A stretch of DNA of 64,000 nucleotides, from the NCBI GenBank assembly GCA_902806595.1, contig CADCXC010000035.1, positions 2,046,001-2,110,000 of the forward strand, read 5' to 3'. Under the pieces are notes generated by a model. That model saw only the letters and a program-made list of their open reading frames with translations, was not told where the DNA came from and did no database searches. Made by a program: the position numbers and the translations under genes. Origin of the DNA: Pyrenopolyporus hunteri (Eukaryota > Ascomycota > Sordariomycetes > Xylariales > Hypoxylaceae). Each line of letters begins with the position of its first letter. Positions within the stretch are counted from its first letter, which is position 1. This document shows, one piece after another, positions 48,243-60,327 of this stretch.

Positions 48243-49079
48243 ATTTTACTTAGGTCGCTTCCTCCCCCTGTCCGTGTCACTTGCTTTGAATGATACTATC
48301 ATTGCCGGATAAGTATATCGTTAAAATTTGAGCAGATAGGAATACGCGATATTGAAAATTCAAAGGCTTAGGGGTATTGCACCAAAATTTCAAGACGCCT
48401 TTGAGCGAGGGTATCCCGCCATCGCCCCCTATGCTATGCAACGAGCGACCTCCGGATCCAAAGAATCTCTTCTCGATCGCCCCCCTCCCCAAAAAAGAAA
48501 GCTCCCCAATTCCACCGTTAAATCAAGGCTTTAAGCCCTTTAACACCATGAACACCTTTCATCCAGCCTCATGCAAGTCATTTCCAACATCATAGCTTTG
48601 CGACGCAACATGGTCAGTTGTGCCAAACCGCCACCCCATCCGAACCCTTCATTCCCCTTCTCCCTCCCTTTCCCTACCTCAGCTCGTCCAAAAGCGCGAG
48701 AGATGAAAGTCGGCGCTGACGCACCAATCAAAGTTGCTTGTTCCGCGACGATGTCCAAGGACTCGAGATTTGGGGTATGATTGCGTCATACCTTGTCTTG
48801 TCGCCAAGACTTTGCCACTCCGGTCCCATAACGGGACTTGCGCTCGGTTTGCGACGGGGATTCGTTCAACTTAGACCGAAGCATCCTCGGGCCTCCGTAT
48901 GCGACTTTGCGGCTATAGCGAGAGCAGCCAATGACCAAAGAGCGAATGATAGCCTCGGAACCCATTATATCCAACTTCACCAGAATTTAGTCTTTTCCAA
49001 CTTGGATCCAAATTTGCTCCTAATCGCACGGCGCTCCGATCAGTTGCATAATTCAAGCATGGTTTCTCTGTCGTGGCAA
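48243..49079. other. Convergent intergenic region
   Basis: About 840 bp between convergent genes. Several overlapping short frames (48352-49124) are shadows of pyrimidine-rich composition without a recognisable domain. Confidence 0.5.
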
Positions 49080-49436
49080 TTATGGGATCTGAGATTTGAC
49101 TGCGCCGCCCATGGTCTCGGCTAGAGATGTTATGCCGGAGTCGGGCATTGTTAGTGGCGCGTGGGTCTTGGGGAATAAATTTGAGACTGCGCCGGCCGCG
49201 CCGCCTTCGCCGCTGACGTAGAAGGATGCGTATTTAATAAGCAAAACGACGTTCCGCTGCGTATAGAGCAGGGCAGCGAAGGATATGGTGGTGAATAGGA
49301 AGCAGAAAATGGTCCAGAAGAAGACCTTCTCCATGGGTGTGAAGACATAGACACCGTAAGTGACCTCTATGCGGTACTTCTTGAGGCGGGCCCAGCGGGC
49401 AAAAGCTTCAATCGAGGAGGATGATGACGAGGGCAT
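49080..49436 (-). CDS. Small subunit of serine palmitoyltransferase-like membrane protein (DUF3317-like)
   Basis: Intronless, 118 aa. Residues 11-61 fit the ssSPT layout: basic lead-in ARWARLKKYR, then YRIEVTYGVYVFTPMEKVFF (aromatic, Val/Thr and P-x-E-K before the membrane helix), followed by a hydrophobic segment WTIFCFLFTTISFAALLY. Family members are short ER proteins that activate serine palmitoyltransferase, the first step of sphingolipid synthesis. The mammalian proteins are about 70-75 aa; this one has an additional 45-residue tail that is Gly/Ala/Ser/Pro-rich and unrecognised. The N-terminal SSSSSS run is low complexity. Assignment is by memory of the motif, not a search. It is on the same segment as the ceramide synthase at 13.8-15.6 kb, but too far to be a cluster. 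Confidence 0.75.
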   Translation of the reverse strand: MPSSSSSSIEAFARWARLKKYRIEVTYGVYVFTPMEKVFFWTIFCFLFTTISFAALLYTQRNVVLLIKYASFYVSGEGGAAGAVSNLFPKTHAPLTMPDSGITSLAETMGGAVKSQIP

Positions 49437-52400
49437 TTCGGCTCCAGGATTCCCAGGCAGATAGACAGGTAGATAGATATAGATAGGTGCTGGTGGTTAT
49501 CTCTACCGGAGAAGACTACACGGCGATAGCAATGACAGACAATAATGAGATGACGAGACGCCCAACAAGCCCCAAGGACCTTCAAACCTGAGCGACGAAC
49601 CCTTGGTAACACACCTCCAGGAAGAGAAAAACGAAAGGAAAGCAAATCACAGAGTGAATCGTAGGGCAGTATTAAATATTATAATAGATGGAAGCTTTTC
49701 GGCATCGAGCTTTACATTCCCTTGGGCCTTGGCGCGTATTTATTATTAAGCGCTTTCCCTGCTGACCTCATGCGCGCAGTACATGAGGAAAGAGTCACGG
49801 TTGGGTAGGTAAGCAATGTACCTTTTCTAATTCTTTTTTACAGTACATTACATGTGGGCAGTTATCGTAGGCCAGGTACTCCTTCAAGTCCTATCCCTGT
49901 ACTTCCGTGGGATGTATCGGTAGTAGGGCAGGTGGTGTATAAAAAAAATCGGGATGGCACCTGCGCAGATGCTAGCAGCAACCGCCGGATCTCTCGGAAT
50001 GTGCATTCTCGCCCCATTTTTCGCCCATCTCGCTCAATGCGGAAGTGTCTAATGGATCGTTCGGACGACAAGGGCAATCGTAGGGCCGTTTGCGTTCTTT
50101 CTGTAGGATTTTTAATGAGATTTCACCCCAATGTGAGGATGTGAAAATGTGAGTTGTGATGACAGTCTAATGCATGCCGTCATCATAATATAAAACGGGG
50201 ATGCTTTATTATTACATGGAAAGGGCAGGATGAGCAGCCTTGTGACATTGTATATAGAATCCCCCGGCGAACGAGAGAAAGATACATAGGTAGCTACCTA
50301 CCTAGGTACCTAATCATTGCAAGTTGATAGACATAAAATAATGCGCGGAAAGTAACCCAAAAAGAAAAGCGTTCACTGCATACAGATACATGTATGGAAG
50401 AACATAGAACGAAAAGTAAAATACTACATAAAATAGGACTATAGCATTAATAACGGGGAATAGGTAGGTAAGGAAGGCAGGGGTCCTATCGGAGTTCCGC
50501 AAGCACCTCACTAATAACATGAACTCTGTTCGCTTATTCGGCACTATCGGGCTGAGGCTCTTTCTGTACTTCCTTTTTTCCTTTCCTTTTCTTTTTTCCC
50601 CCTCCCCTCTCTCCTTGCTCCTGTTTCATTTCCAGCGCTATGATGGAGCGGGTGACTAATAACCTGGAATCATTTCTCTACTTGCCTACCATATAAAGTG
50701 TACACATTCATATAATTGTATAAGTACCTAGGTAGTACTTAAGCTATCTCATGCATAAGATGTGAGTAGGATGTAATTAGTAAGTAAGGCGGGTATGGCG
50801 ATGGTCATGTCCTATGTCTTATTAATATATGCTAGTTGAGTCCGTCCTGCGAACCAGCATTAGAGCTGAGTTCCACTTCAACCTATCACGCCGATCTGGG
50901 GATAAAAAACAGATCACCACATAGGAGCTAGTAGCTACCTAACTACCTAATAGATAAGCAATTGAAATTTAACATAAAGGGATACTAACAAACTGTTTAT
51001 CCAGGTGATTCGGAATTCATGCGTCCTACTGGTATAGGTCCGTAGTCGATGCCGGCGGGATTCGTTGTATAAGAGCCCGTTGTGACGATTTCCTTCATTT
51101 AAGCTCACTGCGGCAGTTAAGCTTTCAGGAAGCTTGGCCGAAAACGTCAACAGGCAGGGCTGATGGCACGAAGCTCTGACGCACCCAACCCACGACCCAA
51201 ATTAGTCCGCCAAGAATCTGCCGGAGGGAAGTCTGACCGCAATCCACATTACTGCATACTGCATCAAGAATCCCATATGATCTTGTATGGCACTCCTAGT
51301 CGGTCGCCGTCGGGATTCGGAGAGAGCCTGATAGGTAGTGCCGCACCGTCTACCTTATACTGTGCCGTAGGCGCGAATCATTCTCTAGCCCGGTCTACCT
51401 AGCCCCCTTAACACATGATAGCATCATATACATGGGTAAAACGTACGTTGAAGATGGGGACTTTACTCAAGAACGAACGAGGAATCACAGATGTAGGTAT
51501 GTAGTAGTTGAGCTTGATGCATATATCCCTATGTGGATAGCGGCACGGCGTAACTTGGCGTATCACTGCATAAGCGACGTGAGGTATAGCATAGAGCTAA
51601 GTCGATGGATACCGTCCCGACACAGCAAAGCTGAACTATTCTCACTGACAGTGTGTATATTAATCACGTACGTTACCTTCCCATGCACCTAAGAGCTCTT
51701 GGCCGGCAGATGGCTCCCAAGGGATCGGAAAGGTCGGACGGTTGGGGTGGTCACGACCATAACCTTGAACTAACAACCAACCACCTCAGCAACTAGATGG
51801 ATGAAGGAAAGAAGCTTCCAGGTAGTATTAACGTCCTACCTGTATGTATATACATACATGCTTATGTTAGACATACCTACCCATTTTAATCACATGGTTC
51901 TAAGTTATATACCTACCTTCAATCCAAACATTTCACCATGCATATGTAGGTATATATCGCCTACATCTACTATGTACCTAGGTATGTATGTCGGGGAATA
52001 CCGCTAGAACGGGAATCGCGTTTAGTGAGCTCCAGCTCTCCATCGTAACACTCCTAAAATGCGCCCGGCCATTTACCTCCGTCCAAACACCCCGTAAGAC
52101 CGACTGAAACACGCCCGAGGATCTCGTGCCACGGGATAAGCGGAGCTGGCCGATCTAATTCGACCGTCTCCGATTATATCCGATCTATGAAGACTGAATC
52201 GTAGGCGCGGTCTAACACCTAGGCAGGCAGGTAACAAGATGGCCAGAAAACTACCTCATCCCGGGATCGTGTTACATGTGACCAGCGTTGTATGTATGTG
52301 CGTACAAAAATCCTCTTTGCACTCGTCCAATCTTATGGTTACACAACCTTCGCGCCCCCCCTTCTTAACCCTGCAAGCCGCCTTATCAGGTGTAACTCCG

Positions 52401-53989
52401 ACGCACGAGTACCTAGGCGATAGGGAAAAACCGCCCTGGTTTCTCACATCGCAAGGTCGCATCCTCCGCGGCCCGCGCAGCGCCAGTGCTTAGCTGGTAG
52501 GTAACACCACATCGACCAAGTTTTTAGACTCATACCTTACCTACCGCTCCCTACCTGGGTATCTTACTACTAACCCGGAAAATGCGGCATGTCGCTCAGG
52601 ACGCGAGGTGCTAGAGCGGCACCGATGCTAACCTAATTCCGCGATCAACTGCTCACCTACACTATAAACTACATATTTTCTGATGCTACCGCTAGCCACG
52701 GTATTAGGTTAGATTGAATTCATGCTCTTCGAGCGCTGATGTAAACAACTCCAGCCAATCAGACTCAAAGCTGCCTACCTACCTAATATATATTTGTAGC
52801 CAACCAGTAGTTAAGGGAGGGGCAATGGCCTAATGTCTCTAAATTCCAAGATTTTTATCCTTATATGTGCATTGACAGATCGTTAATATCATTTAAATCA
52901 GCCCCAGGACTACGCCGGATGCTGCACCATCTCTCGCCAGGGAGTCAACGGACGTCGGAACTTTCGTCTTTCCCGCAAACTTACCTACCTACTAGTAACC
53001 TTACATATCTAGCCGACGAGAAAAGAAAAGAGAGTCATGGTAACTACCTACATAATTTGCCTCCATCGTAAGAGTCTCAATACCTACCAGGAACTCGACA
53101 GATTTATCTCCTTGCTTATGTCCGAATATTCCCACTGAACCTACTCTCGCTCCCTACCAATGAGCATCTAGGTAGCTTACTGAGGAAAGAGCCAAAATGT
53201 AACCCATAGAGCCTCACCCACGTAGCGAGGCCATGTGCAGCCGTGTTACCGAGAGGCCATTTCTATGATATTCCCGTAAGAGCGTTGCGCTGTCACCGAG
53301 CGCTGTTACCCCACCACATCTTGATACCCATTTCCCCGGAATCACTTCAACGCCCAAGCCTGGATTGATAGATTTTATGTCCGGCCTGTAACTCCATCTG
53401 GTGGAAGGGTGTCTCGTACATATACCTAGGTATGTACTACATTGACGACGAAACAGCACATGTAGCCGTACTACTCATTAACTAAATGAGCTTCCGAAGC
53501 CACGTTTTTACTGGCATTTTCGCACTAAGGCTTCGTCTGCGACCTACCTAGTTGGTCTAGATGCCACACGGTGCTTAGAAGCGAGTGTAAAGAACTGGAT
53601 AGCAGGTTTAATTCCAAGCCCACTCGGCTGTGTTACGCACTCGCAGTAGGACTAAGACAATCTATAGTAGAAACTCCGTCCTATATTCTATCCTATAAAG
53701 TCTGGGGGGTGGGACGACAAATAGCCACTACGGCTAGCGTTCACCGCTAGGTTGATTAGGGACTGATCCTGTGGTGTGGGTTTGCATAAGGGTTTGAATG
53801 GGGCTGGTGTTCTCCAGTGCTGGGCATGATCTACTGGCACACTCTTATGTAGGCGCGGGTGAGTTGACACCATTATTACCTACGTAGGCACCTAGATATT
53901 CATAGATTGGTCGAGGGTTAATCATATTCATGGGTTGAATTGCATGGAAGTGCTCGCTGGTGAATTCCGATATAACTATATCTTCCGCT
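49437..53989. other. Gene-poor 4.5-kb region rich in TACCTAGGTA
   Basis: No intact gene recognised on either strand. The short frames (for example 51163-51402 and 52239-52493) have no recognisable domain. Exact decamer copies at 50299-50308, 50725-50734, 51975-51984 and 53423-53432 make this the densest stretch of the motif in the window. AT-rich, with GTAC-rich short direct repeats around 51840-51990. Confidence 0.55.
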
Positions 53990-55796
53990 TCAACGATCTG
54001 CTGGGCTACTACTCCGTGCTTCAAGACCCCACCTAATGGTTCCCGGATGTCTCTGCCCTGGCTGCATTGCTTTTGGTAAACACTTCCAGGAGCAACCCCG
54101 TCTCATGAAGGGGACTGCTTTTTCCTCGTCTCCCGAGCCTGTAGGAGTTACCGACATACACTTTGCTTTCTTGTCGATACTAAGACGCGAAATCTCCCAC
54201 CATTCAATCCATTGCGTCAAGGGCATCGCAACTCGCCGTCCGCATACCGAACAAGGTAGATCACCCGAGTCGGCGTTTTCCTCACTGCGCTCGGCTAGCC
54301 GATTTAATATCTTCGTGAAATGTGCGGGCGCGCCGGGTGGCAGGTAGGATACTAGCTCACGTGGCCGGCCGGTCCGTAAACAGGACTGAAGAGCCAGTTC
54401 AAATAGTGATAAAACACGGGTTTGGCCGTGGATAGAAGCTGACTGACTCCGCTTAGGCCGGGGAAGCTCCGGCGATAAACGAAGATCTTCGGTCCGAACG
54501 ACTCGGTTACAATGTGGTTCGTCGTCATAAATTGGACTGTTCGAACCGGTTATCTTCGGGTTAGGTAGTTGGTACTTAGAGATAGCAACCCCTCGGCTGT
54601 CGTTGTACTGCACAGGAGACCGCGCAAGCGCAATGGCCTCCCACAGTGAACCGCGCACCCTGGAACCGGATAGTGCTTCAGATGAGGCAGAAAGACTGGA
54701 CTGCTTGTCAAGCCAAAATCGTACTCTTGAGCCGTTGGGGCGTACTAGCTCGTCTCGGAGGGGCACAGCCTGATCGAGTTTGGAGTCTTCCCAAATGTCA
54801 TCGACTACAAAATCCGTCTCAAAATGATCCGGTTGATAGAAAGGGTTTGGGTGTATGTTTAAAGTCTCCAGTTTGCTAGGATACTGCATAAGATTGAGAA
54901 GCTCTCCCGGCAAGTATCGAAGGCATGTAAGTGATATATTCAGGGTTTCCAAGTTGCGCAAATTCCCAATGCTAGGAGGAAGTTCGGTAATCTTGGTGTT
55001 TCGAAGGGTGAGGACAGTCAGGTGTTCTAGGTTGAAGATAGCCCCCGGGGCACGTAGGAGGGGGTTATTAGATAAATAAAGCGCTATGGAGGGATCCTTG
55101 GGTTCAAATGGGAAGCATTCGCCTATGACTGGGACAGTATCGAAAATAGAGAGTTGTGAGATAGTGGCGTTAGAGATACTGTCGATATTGGAGTAACTGC
55201 AGCCGCATAACTTCTGTATTAGGTACCCGGTTCCTATAACTAACCCGCATCCCCGCGCAATAGGTAGACAAGGGAAGCACTTACGATAGGTCGACGACTG
55301 GGTTTCCACTGTCAATGGCCATCTGAATCGCCTGCCGAGCAGCAGCTTCACTAGGGGAGATGGCCGCGACAGACCTGGCATGCTTGAGTTGTGGTAACTT
55401 GGGTTGGACAGGCACCTGTATTTCCGTTGCTGTATCGTCCTCCATATCCACAGAATTGTCGCTTCCCATCCAGACCCCACTGTCAAATTGACGTTCCAGA
55501 GTCCTCTTCATCTTGGGTAAAGGTCGTACGGCCTCGGAAAAGGCCGAGTCGGAAGAGGCAGGATGTTGCTGAAACCAAGAGCCGACATAACGCTTCTTTC
55601 GATGTCTTCCTTGAGTATAATTCTCTACGTGAGGGTCGTCGTCGCTGGAGAACACGGCAGGATCGCTCGAATTAGTATATACTGGTGGAGCAAGTAATCG
55701 GTCGTGAGCGCGTTTTCGCGTATTAGTAAAGGTCTGGGTCTCGGAGTCCCAAGAGACTGCGGGGAGCTTGGGAAGAGTCGGCTCTTCTTCATCCAT
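53990..55796 (-). CDS. Leucine-rich repeat protein with C-terminal CxxC module
   Basis: Two exons, 55796-55285 and 55196-53990, give 572 aa; an 88-nt intron joins NPVVDLS to YSNIDSISNATISQL. The first 170 residues are polar and look disordered (acidic start DEEEPTLPKLPAVSWDSETQ, then Arg/Lys patches). Residues about 235-320 contain LRRs of the LxxLxLxxNxI type: LTVLTLRNTKITELPPSIGN and LRNLETLNISLTCLRYLPGE. A long polar linker follows. Near the C-terminus, LPCSVCGRRVAMPLTQWIEW has a CxxC, and two further cysteines (KCMSV and RRGCSWKC) might complete a zinc site. No kinase or phosphatase domain and no signal peptide. LRR proteins of this design occur across Pezizomycotina with little characterisation. 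A longer open frame at its 5' intron is not used. Confidence 0.85.
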
Positions 55797-56567
55797 GATC
55801 GTTTGCGATAGACTAACAGGTAGTCCTTGCTTGGTTGAGGAAGATGTCTCTGTCTGTGACTCAGATCTGTAAGGTCGTACTTGAGAGTGTGAGGGGATTG
55901 GATCTAAGGGTAAGTGGAGAATTGGCGGGAGTTGTGTACCTTAGGTACGTAGGCGGTACCTGATGTAAATATTCGCGTGACGGGTATTAGCTAGGTGCAG
56001 CAGGCGCGTCACGTCACGCCGAGGAACGTTGGGGACGTGGGCTCCACATTCCCTGATAGGCAAGCGCGGCTCTGCGATCGCGGACCTTGAACCCCCCCAT
56101 GTCCACTATATAACCCATGTACATATATGTATGTACCTGGATGCAAGATGGTCCCAAAGGTCTGGTTCAAATTAAATTCGATTCGTTGCCAATTTCTCCT
56201 TTTCGGATTTTTAAGTTAAAATCGGCTATATCCCAAGCTGTACCTAAGTAAAGGTGATAGATCTTCCTGTAAGTTCTGGTTCATTAAGGAATAGCATCGT
56301 ACATAGGTCTCTTAGGATAAGACTACATATATTGCTCTGGTTTACCAACCTGTATCTAATCCGGGGACATTGACCACAGGATTCTCAGTATTGAACTGTC
56401 GCCACTTTGTTGGAGGCCCAATAAAAGGTCAGATACCTTTATACGTCAGTACTGTTGCAAGTGATATATTGCATGCTCGTAACGTTAGGTGCTTGGGTAC
56501 GGAGACCTGGTAGGTCTTGTTGATATTGGAAATAGGAGAGCGATATGACGGAGTACGTTGTACGCTC
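55797..56567. other. Intergenic upstream of the LRR gene
   Basis: About 770 bp, upstream of the LRR gene and downstream of the phosducin-like gene. AT-rich with TATATGTATGTA at about 56123-56134. No gene-like frame. Confidence 0.5.
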
Positions 56568-57421
56568 TCAATCCCAATCATCGTCGTCATCGTCGTCCCC
56601 GGTATTTGCACGCCTTAGATTTCCACTCCTGATCCCTTTGCCCAGCGACTTCTCTTCCTTGGCTTCCTCGGCGTCTCGCTTTCGCTTTACGACACGCATG
56701 TCCTTCTCGCTTACTGCGCCCACCTCGACTAGCAAGTTGTCAATCTCCAGCATGCTCATTCGTACGCCACCTACGGTGGCAAGAGTGACTATTTGCTTCA
56801 CGATATCGCCGTCCTTATAGACAAGGATGGTTGGGCAATTGCGATCTGGGTAGTTCTCGATGGCTTTATCGGCTCTGATTTCGCAAAACTTGATGTCGCC
56901 GTATTCTTTCGCAGCTTGCCTCCAAAGTTCTGATAGGATCCTCGATTCGACGTTGGTCCCTACCGAGGAGGTAAGATTGACAAAAACGGGGCCCTGGTAG
57001 GATGCCTCTGTAACTTCGCGCGAATACTCGGGTTTCGATATTGGATATACCGTGCCGTGTATTGACTTCTTGGTCAGATTATTCAACTCCTGCATCCGCT
57101 TTTGTCGATACTGTGCCAAGAAAGCTTCGTCCTCTTCGTCCTCCAAAGCGTCAAGCTCATCGAGTTCTTTGCCCTCTAACCTATTCTCATGCGCTATTCG
57201 ACGGCCCTCAAGTATGGCTTCCTCAATCATAGGTGTAGGAGACGGAGGCTTTTCGGGTATAATACCATGTTTTCGGAGTATATCATTCCTGATTTGATTT
57301 GCTTAGATGGAGGTTTGTGGCCGCCGAGAGGGCTTGCCGCTGCGGATAAGACATACCATTCTGTATCTGCATTTGGATCATCAATGGGGACAGCTATTCG
57401 CTGGTCCGTTGGCGCAGCCAT
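56568..57421 (-). CDS. Phosducin-like protein, PhLP2/Plp2 type (thioredoxin fold)
   Basis: Co-chaperone of the cytosolic chaperonin CCT that helps fold actin and tubulin. Two exons, 57421-57357 and 57288-56568, give 261 aa. The 68-nt intron splits the Trp codon of DPNADTEWNDILRKHGIIPE, the diagnostic N-terminal motif of this family. Residues about 70-120 are charged helix (ELDELDALEDEEDEAFLAQY, RQKRMQELNNLTKKS). The thioredoxin-like domain (about 120-225) contains YQGPVFVNLTSS, IKFCEIRADKAIENYPDRNC, PTILVYKDGDIVKQIV, and the usual G-G dipeptide TVGGVRM. No CxxC redox pair is present, as expected. The tail is poly-Asp (GDDDDDDDWD). Plp2 is essential in yeast, so this is probably an essential gene. 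Confidence 0.95.
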
Positions 57422-58106
57422 ATTGGTTGAACTTGATGTATTTGTTATCCTAAGACAGAGACAGTACCTAAGGTCACAATATGTACCTAGTTAAGTAGGT
57501 AGGTACCTATATGGATTAACAGGGAGGTGAAGTTTTATATGTGTGAATATTCTTTGGTTGCGTAAACCAGGTGGTAGGTAGTTGGCGTCTTTGAATGTTG
57601 CCTGATGGCGTATGAAGAGGTACCTAATGCGTTGTGATTGGAGTGATGAACCCCTCCAAAAGTTCCTGGGGGTACATACCTATGTAGCCAGCCTACCCCA
57701 GCTGGCAGTTACAAGCACCAGTTGCTGAGGCTTTTTATCAGCTGAGTCATGGACTCTCAGACCAGAACTATTAAGCTCGAGCTAAAATATGGGTCCCCAG
57801 AAAAAAAGCCCTAGCCCTCTTCAATACTAAGCCTGATTGGGCCAAAGTAGAAGGGTCTTAGCAAATTTCGCCTCTTGTCCACCACAGCCAATCGCCGAAT
57901 CAAAATCCGCGCCCCCAAAATTTACCCAGACGAACTTTTGTCCTGGACTACACGCACAAGACCTCTTCCCCTCAATCTTTAACCATCTCAACCTTCGTCG
58001 CTCGCAAGCACATACCAAATCTGCCATCACCGACATCGTCAGATTTCGTCAGCCAATATCAGGCTTGCCAATACATCAAGATACTTTCTTGTGACAATTA
58101 GACAAA
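57422..58106. promoter_or_regulatory. Divergent promoter region, phosducin-like / eS27
   Basis: Contains CCAAT-type sites at 57836-57840 (ATTGG, inverse) and 57888-57892 (CCAAT), and an AAGCCCTAGCCCT word near 57806-57818 that resembles the CCCTAA-type boxes of fungal ribosomal-protein genes. Both lie 200-300 bp before the eS27 start. The last 150 bp are pyrimidine-rich. The functions are inferred from position only. Confidence 0.5.
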
Positions 58107-58682
58107 ATGGTAAGTCGACGCATCTTTGTTTTTATTCACGATTCCCGTCGGGTCCTCGACCAGCCGCCACGACTTGCGATCCATCATCAATCATCGACGC
58201 CCTCAATAGCATCCAGTACCCACGGCATCTTCGGCGAAAAGTTTCCTATGCGCCATTTATCACACCTAGGACTCGTTGCGCCTCTTAATAATCGATACGG
58301 TCTGGACGCTACTTGATGGATGACTACTGGGATTTGCATCTGAAAACAGAAGCGTCATGCTGACAATTCATTTCAGGTTCTCGCCGTTGACCTCCTCAAC
58401 CCCAGCCCGGCTGCTGAAGCCAAGAAGCACAAGCTCAAGGTATGATAGCATACAACATCGCAAACGTTAATCGGCGATAATACTCACCATATTTGATAGA
58501 CCTTGGTGCCCAGCCCCCGATCCTTCTTCATGGATGTCAAGTGCCCCGGCTGCTTCACCATCACGACCGTTTTCTCCCACGCCCAGACCGTCGTCATCTG
58601 CCAGGGCTGCACCACCGTCCTCTGCCAACCCACTGGTGGTAAGGCTCGCCTCACCGAGGGCTGCTCTTTCCGAAGAAAGTAG
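58107..58682 (+). CDS. 40S ribosomal protein eS27
   Basis: Zinc-finger protein of the small ribosomal subunit. Three exons, 58107-58109 (only the ATG), 58377-58439 and 58500-58682, give 82 aa, exactly the usual eS27 length. The first intron (267 nt) follows directly after the start codon, and the second is 60 nt. The zinc site is Cys37, Cys40, Cys56 and Cys59 (KCPGCFTITTVFSH and VICQGCTTVLCQ). The N-terminus VLAVDLLNPSPAAEAKKHKL and the C-terminal FRRK are conserved. Translation of an unspliced reading would give only nonsense, so gene finders often miss such ATG-only exons. Confidence 0.97.
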
Positions 58683-60327
58683 AGGATTTCGTCTCGTGTT
58701 TTCTTCGTTCTTGGGCATGGGTTACGACTTCATGGGGTAGTTCGGATATCTGCAAGGCACTCTCTCGACGGAATGGGCGCATGAAAAACTTGGAATCTTG
58801 TCTTCCGGACATACTCGACTTCTACGGACCTTTACGTCTTTGCAGATAGACGACGGATACCAAAAGAGAACCTTAAATACAGAAGGGGCGTTTGGGGTCC
58901 TGATATCTTGCATCATCCGTTTCGCTACGAATGCTTTTTCCTCTTTTTATCGCCTTGTGTATTACGAAGTCGCCATCCTTCGGGCATAGGTGGGATGGTT
59001 CATTACTGCATGGGTGGATAGCCGGAAATGTCTTTCCACATGAGCATCCTCCGAGGCCTATCTCACCGGGGGTGGGTCTCCAGATGTGAGGACGTGGGAC
59101 GTTAATTGAGGATCGCTACATACCCAAATTTGCAGTGGTCGTTGTTTTCACTGCATTAGGCGAATTCACATGGTTCCACCACAATTCTCAGCCCTTATCT
59201 CGTACGTTGTGATCGACTAACCCCGTAGTATTTGTCGTTTTTTCCCCCTTCCCCACCTTGATGATGAGCCATCACGTAGAGAGTTTGGCCGTAGAAGTTG
59301 ATGTTCTACTGAAGCTAGTGGTAAAACCTTCCGCCCTTCGTATATTATGTGTAATGGGGATATCCTATGATGGTGTAGCCTTATCTATATTAGCATGAAT
59401 ACTGAGGGGTGTGCCAGTGTAAATTCTCAAAGTTAGGTAAGTAAAACATGTGAAGTATTCAGTCAATCTGTATTCCGACCCGTGGTGAAAAGATCTCCCC
59501 TAGTAAAGCCTAGGGTGAAGCCACGACGCTCATATTTTAATGACTTCACATCATTCATAAGATCCCTTAGGTAGGTGATTTACAAGATTCCAACAATAAC
59601 ATAGATTCAACATGCGCCACGAAAATTGAAAATGTGATATCTGGTAGAGAGTAATGATGGATAGGAAGCTCTGTAATTGATCTGTTTGTCTGGGTGTAGT
59701 GAAGCACATTAACAGACGTGTGGAGTTCTCCACGATCTTTGGCAAATATAGGTGTATGTTATACGTAGGTACCTACCGAGGTACCTGGCGCGCGTACCTG
59801 TAAGGGTGGAGGATTCACGCACCAGGGTAGCCATTATCTTACCTGATCGAACGCCAAGATTTCACTTAACGCGTGAAAGACACGCTTTCAGAAGGTGCCG
59901 ATTACGCGCATCGCGTACCCCCACTTCCAGGTTTATCTCCTGATCGGCTGCTTGCCCAAAATCATCCAGCCTCCTCCCAACAGCCCTCTTCCTTTTCCCC
60001 TTCTTCCCATCATCCAAATTATGCAAACACATAAAATCAAACCACCAACCATCAAACTAAACGAGCTTCTTCTTCAATCCAACAATTATCTGCCCTAGAT
60101 CATTTCCCCCTTTCAATACCTGCTAGCTATTTCAGCATTCAGAGCATCGGTCGTTTGAGGAGCCTCAATTGCATCACTGCGATAATACGATCCGTCAGAA
60201 CTAGAAATCTGGATCTCTCGTCTCCTCCTCATTATTAGATCTGGGTCACCCCGGATCGGTGGAAGTGGGCCTCATCCGCATACGACACGTAGGACCTATC
60301 CACCTATCCACGAATCCAACCGTAGCC
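58683..60327. other. Intergenic, no gene recognised
   Basis: About 1.6 kb with small frames of no recognisable content. GGTACC-containing words at about 59767-59787. The leader of the next gene (about 59960-60240) is C/T-rich, in keeping with the long leaders common here. Confidence 0.5.

Noticed and set aside
48352..49124. Overlapping plus-strand frames downstream of the ligase
   Set aside because: Low-complexity, proline-rich readings of pyrimidine-rich DNA; one of them overlaps the 3' end of the minus-strand SPT-subunit-like gene.
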